Source: CAYVTV01 sp964526475
GTDB taxonomy: Bacteria > Bacteroidota > Bacteroidia > Bacteroidales > GCA-2748055
Assembly (NCBI GenBank): GCA_964526475.1
Contig: CAZGKF010000007.1
Span: 1-64,000, forward strand
Direction: 5' to 3'
Length of the DNA: 64,000 nt
The position numbers and the translations under genes were made by a program. This document shows positions 49,724 to 59,439 of this stretch, one piece after another; the stretch's first letter is position 1; each line of letters opens with the position of its first letter. The notes beneath the pieces are model-generated. The model was not told the DNA's origin and did not search any database. It was given only the letters and a program-made list of their open reading frames with translations.

Positions 49724-50971
49724 ATGGCAATAATAAAACCATTTAAAGGATTTCGACCAAAAAAAGAACTTGTTCATAAAATTGCTTCCCGTCCTTATGA
49801 TGTATTAAACTCGGAAGAGGCAAGAATGGAAGTAAAAGGAAATCCGCATTCTTTCCTCCATGTAGTTAAGCCTGAAGTTGATCTGTCGCCTGATATTGAT
49901 TTGCATTCAATGGCGGTGTATTTAAAAGGTAAAGAAAATCTTCAGAAGCTTTTAACGGAGGAGATCTTTTTTCAGGATTATTCTGATTGCTTATATATCT
50001 ACGCGCAAACAATGCACGGTAAAACCCAGTACGGTATAGTAGGTTGTGCATCTGTGGAGGATTATATGAATAATGTGATTCTTAAACATGAGCTTACACG
50101 GCATGATAAAGAAGAAGACAGGATGAATCACATCAGGATTACTAATTTCAACGCAGAACCTGTGTTCTTCGCTTTCCCGGATCATATTGAGATAGATGGG
50201 ATAATCAAAAACGTAGTTTCACGGAGGGCTGAATATGATTTTCTTACTGAAGAAGGGATAGGGCATCACTTCTGGGTAATCATGGATACTGTTACAATTG
50301 AAAGAATTGTAAGTATCTTTAAGAATGATATTCCCTGTACCTATATCGCTGACGGTCATCATCGTACGGCAGCAGCTGCACTTGTGGGGAATGAAAGGAA
50401 AATGAATAATGCACTGCATAGGGGTGATGAGGAATACAATTATTTCCTTGCTGTCCATTTCCCTGCCAGTCAACTTACTATCATTGATTATAACAGGTTG
50501 GTTAAAGACCTGAACGGAATATCTCCTGAAGATTTTCTCAGAAAACTGGAAATTGATTTTATTGTTGAGAAGAGAGGTGGAGAGATATACAAACCTTCTT
50601 TTCAGCACAATTTTAGCCTTTATATTGAAAATAATTGGTATTCTCTAACTGCGCGTGAGGGTAAATATGATGATGATGATCCGATAAGATGTCTCGATGT
50701 TACAGTTCTATCCGAACTCATTCTTGCTCCTTTGCTGGATATCACCGATCTCAGAAAATCAGATCGTATAGATTTTGTTGGAGGGATCAGAGGACTGGAA
50801 GAACTGAAGAGGAGAGTTGACAGCGGGGAAATGAAAGCTGCTTTTGCTTTATTTCCGGTTAGTATGAACCAACTTATGAATATTGCCGATACGGGTAATA
50901 TTATGCCTCCGAAAACTACATGGTTTGAACCTAAATTGAGGAGCGGGCTGGTAGTGCATAGTTTGGAATAG
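49724..50971 (+). CDS. DUF1015 family protein
   Basis: A 415-residue protein matching DUF1015: the opening IIKPFKGFRPKKELVHKIASRPYDV and the centre CTYIADGHHRTAAA are typical. The family is cytoplasmic and of unknown function; its IADGHHR motif resembles a nucleotidase or phosphatase centre. Its recurrent place next to serA and serC suggests a link to serine metabolism. Confidence 0.92.
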   Translation: MAIIKPFKGFRPKKELVHKIASRPYDVLNSEEARMEVKGNPHSFLHVVKPEVDLSPDIDLHSMAVYLKGKENLQKLLTEEIFFQDYSDCLYIYAQTMHGKTQYGIVGCASVEDYMNNVILKHELTRHDKEEDRMNHIRITNFNAEPVFFAFPDHIEIDGIIKNVVSRRAEYDFLTEEGIGHHFWVIMDTVTIERIVSIFKNDIPCTYIADGHHRTAAAALVGNERKMNNALHRGDEEYNYFLAVHFPASQLTIIDYNRLVKDLNGISPEDFLRKLEIDFIVEKRGGEIYKPSFQHNFSLYIENNWYSLTAREGKYDDDDPIRCLDVTVLSELILAPLLDITDLRKSDRIDFVGGIRGLEELKRRVDSGEMKAAFALFPVSMNQLMNIADTGNIMPPKTTWFEPKLRSGLVVHSLE

Positions 50972-51054
50972 TAAGAATGGAAAGATATTTCTCTCCCGGA
51001 AATATTCTTCCACCTTATTAATCAAGTATTTTTTCTATTTTTAAGAAAAAAATT

Positions 51055-51729
51055 TTGTTTTCTGTAATACATAATTATAATTCTTTCGTATCCAAATTAC
51101 CTGATGGTATTAAGTTGGTTGCAATATCCAAAACCAAACCAACAGAAGATATCCTTCAGGTTTACAATGCAGGTCACAGAATTTTCGGTGAAAACAAAGT
51201 GCAGGAATTGATTGCTAAAGCTAACCAACTGCCGGAAGATATTGAATGGCATTTAGTTGGTCATCTGCAGACTAACAAAGTAAAGTATATTGCTCCATTC
51301 ATAAGTATGATCCAGTCGGCAGACAGTCTCAAATTGCTGGAGGTTATTAACAGGGAAGGAGGGAAGAATGACCGTGTTATTGATTGTCTTTTACAGATTC
51401 ATATTGCTGATGAAGAAACAAAATATGGTTTATCAGAAGATGAAGCTATTGACATACTTAAGGGTAATAAAATTTTCAATCTTAAAAATCTAAGGGTATG
51501 TGGATTAATGGGCATAGCAACGTTTACCGGTGATAAAGTTAAGGTGCGAAATGAATTTCGTGGTTTAACTGAGTTATTCAAAAAGCTTAAGAATTTGTTT
51601 TTTGATAAGGAGAATTATTTTTGTGAAATTTCCATGGGGATGTCAGAGGACTATAAGATAGCACTCGAAGAAGGAGCAACAATTATTAGAATTGGAAGTC
51701 TTATCTTTGGTGAAAGAAAACTCTCGTAA
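51055..51729 (+). CDS. YggS-family PLP homeostasis protein
   Basis: A 224-residue protein of the YggS/PROSC family, which binds pyridoxal phosphate and keeps free PLP in balance. The lysine of LVAISKTKP (K26) forms the cofactor link; HLVGHLQTNK, GLMGIATF and SMGMSEDYKIALEEGATIIRIGS follow in order. The start is TTG 51055; no in-frame ATG lies between the upstream stop and the conserved region, and starting later would cut the first helix. It is 18 bp upstream of the DHOD-like gene. Confidence 0.93.
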   Translation: MFSVIHNYNSFVSKLPDGIKLVAISKTKPTEDILQVYNAGHRIFGENKVQELIAKANQLPEDIEWHLVGHLQTNKVKYIAPFISMIQSADSLKLLEVINREGGKNDRVIDCLLQIHIADEETKYGLSEDEAIDILKGNKIFNLKNLRVCGLMGIATFTGDKVKVRNEFRGLTELFKKLKNLFFDKENYFCEISMGMSEDYKIALEEGATIIRIGSLIFGERKLS

Positions 51730-51747
51730 ATAATAAAATATAAAATC

Positions 51748-52725
51748 ATGGCAGATCTTTCTACTACTTATGCAGGACTTAAGCTTCGTAATCCTTTTAT
51801 AATAAGCAGTTCAGGCCTTACAAACAGTGTTGATAAAATAAGAAAATTAGATAGTCTGGGGGCAGGGGCGATTGTTTTAAAATCTCTTTTCGAAGAACAG
51901 ATCCAGTGGGATACCGGGAAACTTCTTGAAGGAACAGATTACCCGGAAGCGTTTGATTATGTAAAGCATTACACCCAGAACAACTCCATTGCAGAATATC
52001 TTGGTTTAATAAGGGAAGCAAAAAAGGCAGTTAATATACCTGTAATAGCAAGTATTAATTGTGTTTCTGCCAGCGAATGGATGAAATTCGCTTCTAAGGT
52101 TGAAGAAGCCGGTGCTGACGCTCTGGAATTAAATATTTATATTCTTCCTGTTGATAAGGAAAAGACATCAGCAGATTATGAGAAAATATATTTTGATCTT
52201 CTTAGCGGAATAAAAAAATTAATTTCTATACCTGTAATTATAAAACTGGGGCAGAATTTCACAAACCTAAGTTATATTGTTAATCAGCTATATTATCGTA
52301 AGGCTGGCGCAGTTGTTCTTTTTAACAGGTTTTATGAGCCAGACATAAATCTTAATGAATTAAAATTTGGCACTTCAGATGTTTTCAGCACTTCTGCCGA
52401 TATACGAAATACTTTGCGATGGGTAGGCATCATATCCAGCCAGGTAAAAGACCTGGATATTGCCGCTTCAACCGGAGTCCATTCAGGAGAAGCAGCTGTG
52501 AAATTGATACTTGCCGGAGCACGTGCTGTTCAGGTATGCTCTGTCCTTTATAAAAAAGGCCTTGACATCTTGCCTGAAATGATCGACAAGTTTGAGGCAT
52601 GGATGACAGATAATAAATATAAATCGGTAAAGGATTTTACTGGACAGATTAATTATGCCAACATTACTGATCCTGCAGTGTATGAAAGAGTGCAGTTTAT
52701 GAAATATTTTTCCTCCTATCATTAA
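51748..52725 (+). CDS. Dihydroorotate dehydrogenase-like protein
   Basis: A 325-residue FMN-type TIM barrel of the DHOD superfamily (AGLKLRNPFIISSSGLT, IPVIASINCVS, IPVIIKLG, STGVHSGEAAVKLILAGARAVQVCS). In true DHODs the loop after ELN carries a catalytic Cys or Ser in an N-x-S-C-P-N context; here it reads ELNIYILPVDKE, so the catalytic residue is missing. It is therefore not likely to be PyrD. Such DHOD-like proteins are common in Bacteroidota and lack an assigned reaction. It probably forms an operon with the YggS-family gene. Confidence 0.88.
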   Translation: MADLSTTYAGLKLRNPFIISSSGLTNSVDKIRKLDSLGAGAIVLKSLFEEQIQWDTGKLLEGTDYPEAFDYVKHYTQNNSIAEYLGLIREAKKAVNIPVIASINCVSASEWMKFASKVEEAGADALELNIYILPVDKEKTSADYEKIYFDLLSGIKKLISIPVIIKLGQNFTNLSYIVNQLYYRKAGAVVLFNRFYEPDINLNELKFGTSDVFSTSADIRNTLRWVGIISSQVKDLDIAASTGVHSGEAAVKLILAGARAVQVCSVLYKKGLDILPEMIDKFEAWMTDNKYKSVKDFTGQINYANITDPAVYERVQFMKYFSSYH

Positions 52726-52865
52726 ATTTCCCTAGCACATTCTTCGTTGCATATGGCTGTGTAAGCGAGCACCATTGGGATAATTTCCGTATCCATGATC
52801 TTTCGCAGCAGCCAGAGAAGAGTCAATTTGATAATTCTATTAAATTTTTTTAAGGTATGAAGGAA

Positions 52866-54086
52866 TTATTTATTACAATATTTCCTTATATAATCTTCCG
52901 CTTCATAAGCCCCCTGTCTCCTTGCCATTTCAAAACTGAAGCAGGCATCTTTTATATTTCCCAGATGTATTGCTGCTATTCCCTTATTAAGATATGCTTT
53001 AGAATTAACAGGATTTAAATCAAGTGACATGCTCAGGTCATTCCAGGCATACCGGTAGGTTTTAGTATGAAGATAAGTTTCCCCTCTGGCTGAGTAGTAT
53101 TCAGCTTTTGTGGGATTAATTTCAATTGCCCTGTTAAAGGTTTCAAGTGCCCTGAAATACTTCTGATTCGACATATGAATAATACCTTTGCTATACCAGA
53201 CCTGGTGATCTTCCGGGAAGTATGTAAGATAATAATTCATGTCGTCAATGGCAGGTTCATACATTCCATTGATATTCAATGCTAAAGCTCTTTCAGGATA
53301 AAGATACAGATTTAGAGGATCGAACCGTACAGCCTGATTGTAATCTTCCAGAGCCTGTTTGATTCTGTCAAGTTCCATATTTACTGAAGCACGCATAGCA
53401 AGGAGTTCGGGATTCCTCCTGTCCCCTTCAATGGCAGTGGTAAGATCACTCAGTGCCATTTTATTGTTGTTCATTGCCAGGTATATTTCAGCCCTTTTAC
53501 GGAGTAAATCTGATTTATTGAATCCTCTCTTTAAACCATCATTAACAATATCCAGAGCTTCGATAAAGTTTGATTTGCCAAGCAGATATCCGGATTCAAA
53601 AAGTATCATATCAAGTGTACTATACCATTGAGTGTTTCTCCAGAATTTTTTCCAATCTTCATGTTGTTCGAATCGCTGAAAATCAGTGTCCAGGAAGATA
53701 CTGCTTTCCGGCACCCTATACTTTGATCTAAGATTAAGCTCAAGATATTCCAGCATTTTATCAGATTCCCCCATTCTTGCATATACTTTTGATATCCAAA
53801 GTGAAGCAATGCCTTTTTTATCTTTTTCTGCTTTGAGAAATTCTTCAATTGCAATAGCATTCTGACCTTTCTCCATGAGGCACAGTCCAAAGGATATATG
53901 TGCTTCAGGGTAATCTTTCATTGCATTTGTTGCCATATTAAAATAGTGAATAGCAGAGTCGTAACGTTGCATTTCATAAAAAGCAACTCCTTTAAGAAGA
54001 TGGTGATCCGGAGTCTTCTGACTAAAAGCATTGCTAAAGAATAATGCCAGATATCCAAGAATCCAGTATTTATGTAAAACTTTCAT
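52866..54086 (-). CDS. TPR-repeat protein
   Basis: A 406-residue exported TPR protein (signal peptide about 1-22, ending NAFSQ). Tetratricopeptide repeats fill the sequence (for example AIHYFNMATNAMKDYPEAHISFGLCLMEKG and the run at about 250-390). It overlaps the CHU_C protein gene by 4 bp (ATGA) and is probably translationally coupled to it. A role as partner for the surface protein or its secretion is inferred from this coupling. Confidence 0.88.
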   Translation of the reverse strand: MKVLHKYWILGYLALFFSNAFSQKTPDHHLLKGVAFYEMQRYDSAIHYFNMATNAMKDYPEAHISFGLCLMEKGQNAIAIEEFLKAEKDKKGIASLWISKVYARMGESDKMLEYLELNLRSKYRVPESSIFLDTDFQRFEQHEDWKKFWRNTQWYSTLDMILFESGYLLGKSNFIEALDIVNDGLKRGFNKSDLLRKRAEIYLAMNNNKMALSDLTTAIEGDRRNPELLAMRASVNMELDRIKQALEDYNQAVRFDPLNLYLYPERALALNINGMYEPAIDDMNYYLTYFPEDHQVWYSKGIIHMSNQKYFRALETFNRAIEINPTKAEYYSARGETYLHTKTYRYAWNDLSMSLDLNPVNSKAYLNKGIAAIHLGNIKDACFSFEMARRQGAYEAEDYIRKYCNK

Positions 54087-56719
54087 TTATCAGGACTTAT
54101 TATAGCTCCTTTTCTGGAGTAAACATGTATAAAACCGGTTATGGTTCTGGGTTCAATTCCTGTAAGCCGCCTCTCGTAAACATCACAAATATAATAATAT
54201 ACACCAGGAGAAACCAGATTGTCGGTATCTTTGAATTTGCCATCCCAATTGATCATCGGGTCTGAAGTTTCAAAAATATGTTGGCCCCATCGGTTATATA
54301 TCTTAAGATCAATTTCTTCAACATCCTGTATCTCAATTGGTCTTAATATATCATTTATCCCGTCTCCATCAGGACTAAAGACATTGGGGATACTGTATGA
54401 ATAGCATTCGTCAACACAAATAATAGGGGAAGGAGCACTGGTATTGTTAAAGGAGTCGATAGCAGTGATATAATAACATCCTGCAAGCGCCTCTTCCAGG
54501 TAATGCAGGTATGTGGTATCCCCGGCATTCAGGGTGCTGTCGATTAAAGTGAATGGCATATTCAGTGTTGATTTAAAATAGATGTGATATTTAACCACAT
54601 CATCAGCACAAAAACTATTCGGATTGGTCCACACCAAACGGTTGAACATACTATCGCAGATACTACTTACATCGAGAGCAGGAGGGCAGGGAGCAACTGT
54701 ATCAGCAGGAGTCCCGCAAGCACGGTGTGAAAAGTTTTCTGTAAAATAAATATTATTGTTTTCTTCTCTTGTCCCTCTTGCTTTAACATAATAACAGAAC
54801 TCCAGGCCATTAGGAAGATTCTTATCTGAATAAGATGTCTGATCAGTGATTCCAATTGAATCGTAAATACCGTTAATACTGTTTGATCTGTAAATAATAT
54901 ATTCGTAATTGAGCCAGGGAACATTATTTAGAAAATCCAGAGTAATCTGATTATCTTCCTCATCAACATCAGGATACAATGTTGAGGCAATTTCAGGTGT
55001 TCCAATGAGAAAACGGTTTACAGGATCATCATTATAGAGTTCTACGGTATAACTATAAGGAAAAGCAAGGGTGTTTAATCCTGTATCATTATAGATTGTG
55101 TCATTCAGATCGGAGGTTTTAAAACTCCCAATCTCCACAAGGTTTTGTCCCCAGAAATCATTCGATCGTTTAATAATATACTCGTAAGGTCCATTGGCAG
55201 GAATCGTGTCCAGATCTTTTGGTTTTATCCATGAAAGGAATATTTCTCCGTTAACCGGATTGCTTACTGTTACAGATGTATTTAATAATGAAGGATTCCC
55301 GGGGATAAGATTTGTACATATCTCATCAGAAGGATAACCTTCAGACCCATCCGGGTAAATTGCAGTCACCCTGTAACAGTATTCGGTCCCCTGTAAGAGA
55401 CCCAATCCGTTATTATTATCGTTGAACATCGTATCAGTATGGGAATTTAAACTCCCTGCCCTGGTAAATCCTGAATATGCCGGTAATCCGTATTCACATG
55501 AGTCAATTCCGTAGCCGGAAGTTCCAATACGTCTGTATATATTATATCCAATAACATTAATACAATTGCTTTTATTCCATGATACCCGGACTGATGAGCT
55601 GGAAGGAAGAAGCTGAAGGTTTTCCGGCGGGGGCCCGATTACATTAATCAGCATATTATCTATATCTATCAGACTAAGCTGAGGATTATTGTCTTCCGAT
55701 TTAACAAGTATACTGTAAGGTTGTTTTCGGGCGTGATCGCACACTGTTTGCCAAATAAAAGCACTGGTAATAATTCCGGGTGAGGAGAGCAATACAGTAT
55801 CATTCGCCGGACTTTCACTTACTATGTAGGGGCCTCCAGTAATCAGATGCGTCAGATCATCTTCATCAGGATCCCTGCTGGTAATTTGGTATTCAATTAA
55901 TTTTCCTGCTTCAACACAAAGAGACGGGAGAGAATCATTCAACGGAGGATTGTTATTTGTTTTGTATACCTCAATCTGCATATCTCTAACAATATTGCCA
56001 ATTTTAACCCCTTGTCGCCATTCAGAAACATTCATTGCGATATTATAAATACCTGTATCAACGGGAGTCTTCCAGACTAAATCCCCGGTTACTGAATTAA
56101 CAAATAAAGTGTCACTGGCTTGGGGGAAAGTGTAATTGGATATAGGCTGGCCATCAACCTCTGTGCATACAGCGAGGCTGTAGGAAATACTATCCCCGTC
56201 TTCATCATATGCTGCAGGATTGTGAATAAATATTTGTCCGAGTGCCGCTTTATCATATGGCGGATTTAGAAGAACAGGAGTGCTGTTTGTTCCTATCTGT
56301 GGATTAATGGTAATTATAGTTTTAACGGAGAAAACAACATTCACGGAATTAGGTATATTTTTAACCCCGAAATTCCGGTTAGGATCCTGCACAACAATTT
56401 GGTATGTTCCTGGACCCGGATAGGTGTGGTTTTTTTTATATACATTTCTTCTGTAGAAATTAGGAAAGGTAGCAGTTTCAATTCTAGGAGCAATGGATGT
56501 TGTATTGTCACCCCAGCTAACTTCGAGTTCATTTCTGTCTGCTGCACTCAAGGTATAGGTATATGTAGTAATAGTAATTTCAAATGTCAAATCCGATATC
56601 TGCCGCATAGTAATTTCTCCCGCACGGTTATGCGTAGCAATTGCATTCGTCACAGGAAAAAGTAAAGCGAAGCAAAATGCCCAAAAGCCAGATAAATACT
56701 TTTTAATTCTATTCATCAA
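54083..56719 (-). CDS. Secreted fibronectin-like protein with CHU_C type IX sorting domain
   Basis: An 878-residue secreted protein. A signal peptide covers about 1-27, followed by PKD/Ig-like regions up to about 370 and fibronectin-III-like domains at about 375-740 (VRVSWNKSNCINVIGYNIYRR, EIFLSWIKPKDL, NRLVWTNPNS). A C-terminal CHU_C domain lies at about 780-870 (YSIPNVFSPDGDGINDIL, KIYNRWGQHIFET, GVYYYICDV), the gliding-motility-associated, type B sorting signal for type IX secretion. Adhesion or surface-structural function is inferred. Start and stop overlap both neighbours by 4 bp. Confidence 0.93.
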   Translation of the reverse strand: MMNRIKKYLSGFWAFCFALLFPVTNAIATHNRAGEITMRQISDLTFEITITTYTYTLSAADRNELEVSWGDNTTSIAPRIETATFPNFYRRNVYKKNHTYPGPGTYQIVVQDPNRNFGVKNIPNSVNVVFSVKTIITINPQIGTNSTPVLLNPPYDKAALGQIFIHNPAAYDEDGDSISYSLAVCTEVDGQPISNYTFPQASDTLFVNSVTGDLVWKTPVDTGIYNIAMNVSEWRQGVKIGNIVRDMQIEVYKTNNNPPLNDSLPSLCVEAGKLIEYQITSRDPDEDDLTHLITGGPYIVSESPANDTVLLSSPGIITSAFIWQTVCDHARKQPYSILVKSEDNNPQLSLIDIDNMLINVIGPPPENLQLLPSSSSVRVSWNKSNCINVIGYNIYRRIGTSGYGIDSCEYGLPAYSGFTRAGSLNSHTDTMFNDNNNGLGLLQGTEYCYRVTAIYPDGSEGYPSDEICTNLIPGNPSLLNTSVTVSNPVNGEIFLSWIKPKDLDTIPANGPYEYIIKRSNDFWGQNLVEIGSFKTSDLNDTIYNDTGLNTLAFPYSYTVELYNDDPVNRFLIGTPEIASTLYPDVDEEDNQITLDFLNNVPWLNYEYIIYRSNSINGIYDSIGITDQTSYSDKNLPNGLEFCYYVKARGTREENNNIYFTENFSHRACGTPADTVAPCPPALDVSSICDSMFNRLVWTNPNSFCADDVVKYHIYFKSTLNMPFTLIDSTLNAGDTTYLHYLEEALAGCYYITAIDSFNNTSAPSPIICVDECYSYSIPNVFSPDGDGINDILRPIEIQDVEEIDLKIYNRWGQHIFETSDPMINWDGKFKDTDNLVSPGVYYYICDVYERRLTGIEPRTITGFIHVYSRKGAIISPDK

Positions 56720-57207
56720 AATTCTATCTCTGTCTCTGTTTTTCTAAGGTCAAACCTATAACCCTTTTGTATTCCATTGAAATTTATGATCAGCAAATTA
56801 GTCTGATCATGATAAATATCAAGGAAAATTTTATTCATTACAGTAATTTTTTTTAGAGGAGGAAGCTCTTCAGATTGAAAATATAACCAAATAGCCTCAT
56901 CGTTTGTTTCAATATCCTTGTATTCTAACTTTAATTTTTCGTTTTTGTTCAGTTTAATAATAAATCTTTCAGAGAGATACTTAATCAGGATATCCCGGTA
57001 TAAAGCATGTTCCATTTTCTCAAGTGGAACCTCCACAGCATAGTTATGATATATTGCAAGTTGAAGATCATCTTTGAACAATTTAATGGCAATAACAGGT
57101 TCTTTTCCGGTAAATTCAAGATTAGATACCGAGACATGTATTGGATGTGCAAAAACTATGCTAAATAATACAAAAAACAAGCTGATTATTAAAAATACCT
57201 TTCTCAA
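56716..57207 (-). CDS. DUF6702-family exported protein
   Basis: A 163-residue protein with a signal peptide (LFFVLFSIVFA) and mature start HPIHVSVSNLEF, a hallmark of the DUF6702 family. It uses TTG at 57207 as start; upstream in frame there is a stop after a few codons and no ATG. Its stop overlaps the CHU_C gene. A HupE/UreJ gene is divergent 64 bp away, a pairing seen often in Bacteroidota. Function unknown. Confidence 0.82.
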   Translation of the reverse strand: MRKVFLIISLFFVLFSIVFAHPIHVSVSNLEFTGKEPVIAIKLFKDDLQLAIYHNYAVEVPLEKMEHALYRDILIKYLSERFIIKLNKNEKLKLEYKDIETNDEAIWLYFQSEELPPLKKITVMNKIFLDIYHDQTNLLIINFNGIQKGYRFDLRKTETEIEF

Positions 57208-57271
57208 TTGCTGACGGAATATACTGCAAAATTACAACAAAATAACTTTCTTTGTAATCAAAAACAATGTA

Positions 57272-57856
57272 ATGTCTGTTTTTCAGTTATACTTTAAGCT
57301 GGGGGTTGAACATATTACTGATATTCAAGGATATGATCATATACTTTTTTTAGTTGCTTTATGTATTGTTTATTCTCTCAGGTCATGGAAAAAACTTGTA
57401 ATACTGATTACAGCCTTTACTCTTGGACATACAGCTACTCTTGCACTTGCTGTATCCGGTATTATTAATATCTCTTCATCACTTATAGAATTCTTAATTC
57501 CAATAACTATTTTTTTTACTGCTTTCATAAATCTTTTTCGTAAAACCGGAAAGGTAAATGCTTCTCATATATTTAAATATTTGGCAGCTATGTTTTTTGG
57601 ACTTATTCACGGACTGGGGTTCTCAAATTATCTGCAAAGCTTACTTGGGAAAGAGGGTAATTTACTACTTCCGCTGTTTGCATTTAATCTCGGGATTGAA
57701 ACAGGGCAATTAATGATCGTTGCTGTAATTTTAAGTTTAACTATATTTTTTATTCATGTTATTAATGTTAAGCAGAGAGAGTGGAACTTATTATTTTCAG
57801 GTGCGGTAATGGGAATTAGTCTCATTATGATCATGGATAGGCTTCAGGATTTATAA
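57272..57856 (+). CDS. HupE/UreJ-family membrane protein
   Basis: A 194-residue, five-to-six-helix membrane protein. GVEHITDIQGYDHILFLVAL, TLGHTATLAL and LIHGLGFSN carry the His residues typical of HupE/UreJ proteins, which are proposed metal (nickel or cobalt) transporters. No hydrogenase or urease genes are near, so its role here is uncertain. It is divergent from the DUF6702 gene and converges with pyruvate kinase (7 bp between stops). Confidence 0.9.
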   Translation: MSVFQLYFKLGVEHITDIQGYDHILFLVALCIVYSLRSWKKLVILITAFTLGHTATLALAVSGIINISSSLIEFLIPITIFFTAFINLFRKTGKVNASHIFKYLAAMFFGLIHGLGFSNYLQSLLGKEGNLLLPLFAFNLGIETGQLMIVAVILSLTIFFIHVINVKQREWNLLFSGAVMGISLIMIMDRLQDL

Positions 57857-57863
57857 TACTGAC

Positions 57864-59288
57864 TTATTTGATCATGAGTTCTCCAGCGAGATTTTTTACA
57901 GTTGTTATTTCAATATGTGAGGCTCCATGAGCTTTACCAAAGTTTCCTCCAAGTACCACAACCTTGTCCTTTTCTTTTAAATATTTCTTTTGAAGGAGGT
58001 ATATTAAAGCTTTTTTAACGAATTTTCGGTTCGATTTATCTGGTTTCATATAGTGCGGATATACTCCGAAACATAAACCAAGGGCTCTTACAATTTTTTC
58101 ATTATAACAGATGGCATAAATAATTTTTCTTCCCCTGTAACCTGCCATATTTCTTATAGTACGTCCTGTTGTTGTGTCGGCAATAATTGCTTTTACATCA
58201 ATTTTTATTGATGCTTCAACAGCAAACCGTGATAGTAAGGCTGAGGTTTCAGTACTTAATACTAAAGTTCCGGTTTCATGAAAACTACTCCTGCTTATTT
58301 CCACCTCTTTTGCAACTTTCGCCATAGTTTTTAATGCTTCTAAAGGGTATTTACCTGCAGCTGTCTCCCCGCTTAACATAATTGCATCGGTCTTACTATA
58401 AATGGCATTTGCTATATCACTTACTTCAGCACGGGTAGGACGTGGATTTTCAATCATGGAGTGCAGCATCTGGGTAGCAATAATCACTGGTTTTCTAAGC
58501 TTTATACATTTATTAATGATCATTTTTTGTATACCTGGTATCTTTTCATAAGGAATTTCAATGGCGAGGTCTCCACGGGCCACCATTATCCCATCAACAT
58601 GGTCGAGAATTTCATCAAGATTTCTAACACCTGATTCATTCTCTATTTTTGCAATAATTTTTACATCGCTGTTTAACTTTTCCAGAATCTTTTTAATTTG
58701 CAGGATATCATCCTTGTTTCTGACAAATGAGTGTGCAATGAAATCAATCTCATGCCTTGCAGCAAATTCTATATATTTATTATCCTTTTCTGAAACAGCA
58801 GGTAAATTATAACTTACGCCGGGAACATTAACAGATTTGTTATTTTTGATTATTCCCGGGTTAATAGCTTTACAAAAAAGAAAATCCTTATCTTTTTCCA
58901 GAATTTTTAACTCAATGGCACCATCATCAATTAAGATTTGTCTTTTTTTATCTGTTTCCTTCACAAAATTTTTATAACTTACATATAGTATTTCTCTGGA
59001 AGATTCTTGTTCTGATCCTCCTCCCAGTTTAATCTTATCGCCCTCATTCAGATAGATTTCTTCATTTACTTTTGATGTTCTTATTTCGGGTCCCTTAGTG
59101 TCAATTATTATTGGCAGAGTATCAGAAACTGTTCGCACATTCCTGATTACCTTAAGTGTTTGTTCAGGTGTTTGATGTGCTGTATTAAGTCGCACAGCGT
59201 TCATCCCTGCTTTGTAAAGACTTGCTATAAAATCAGGGTCACAGTTTTGATCCGATATTGTTGCAACAATTTTGGTTTTCTTTTTCAT
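57864..59288 (-). CDS. pyk: Pyruvate kinase
   Basis: A 474-residue pyruvate kinase that converts PEP and ADP to pyruvate and ATP. MVARGDLAIEIPYEKIPGIQK (active-site Asp/Lys context), KPVIIATQMLHSMI and LSGETAAGKYP are conserved. The N-terminus reads TKIVATISDQNCDPDF and RLNTAHQ, not the enteric TIGPA/RLNFSHG form; this is the known Bacteroidota variant. The C-terminal domain is a normal regulatory domain. Its divergent neighbour is the XerD-type recombinase gene. Confidence 0.96.
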   Translation of the reverse strand: MKKKTKIVATISDQNCDPDFIASLYKAGMNAVRLNTAHQTPEQTLKVIRNVRTVSDTLPIIIDTKGPEIRTSKVNEEIYLNEGDKIKLGGGSEQESSREILYVSYKNFVKETDKKRQILIDDGAIELKILEKDKDFLFCKAINPGIIKNNKSVNVPGVSYNLPAVSEKDNKYIEFAARHEIDFIAHSFVRNKDDILQIKKILEKLNSDVKIIAKIENESGVRNLDEILDHVDGIMVARGDLAIEIPYEKIPGIQKMIINKCIKLRKPVIIATQMLHSMIENPRPTRAEVSDIANAIYSKTDAIMLSGETAAGKYPLEALKTMAKVAKEVEISRSSFHETGTLVLSTETSALLSRFAVEASIKIDVKAIIADTTTGRTIRNMAGYRGRKIIYAICYNEKIVRALGLCFGVYPHYMKPDKSNRKFVKKALIYLLQKKYLKEKDKVVVLGGNFGKAHGASHIEITTVKNLAGELMIK

Positions 59289-59439
59289 TTTTGTTTGTAT
59301 ATTGTATATTATAAAATTACTCAGTAACTATTGATATTTTATGTCAATTCGAAAATCATCATTAGATTCAAACATGCAAAGATATTCAAAACATCAGATA
59401 TTTATTTTGCATAAATTTTTTATTACAGGACATTAAACC

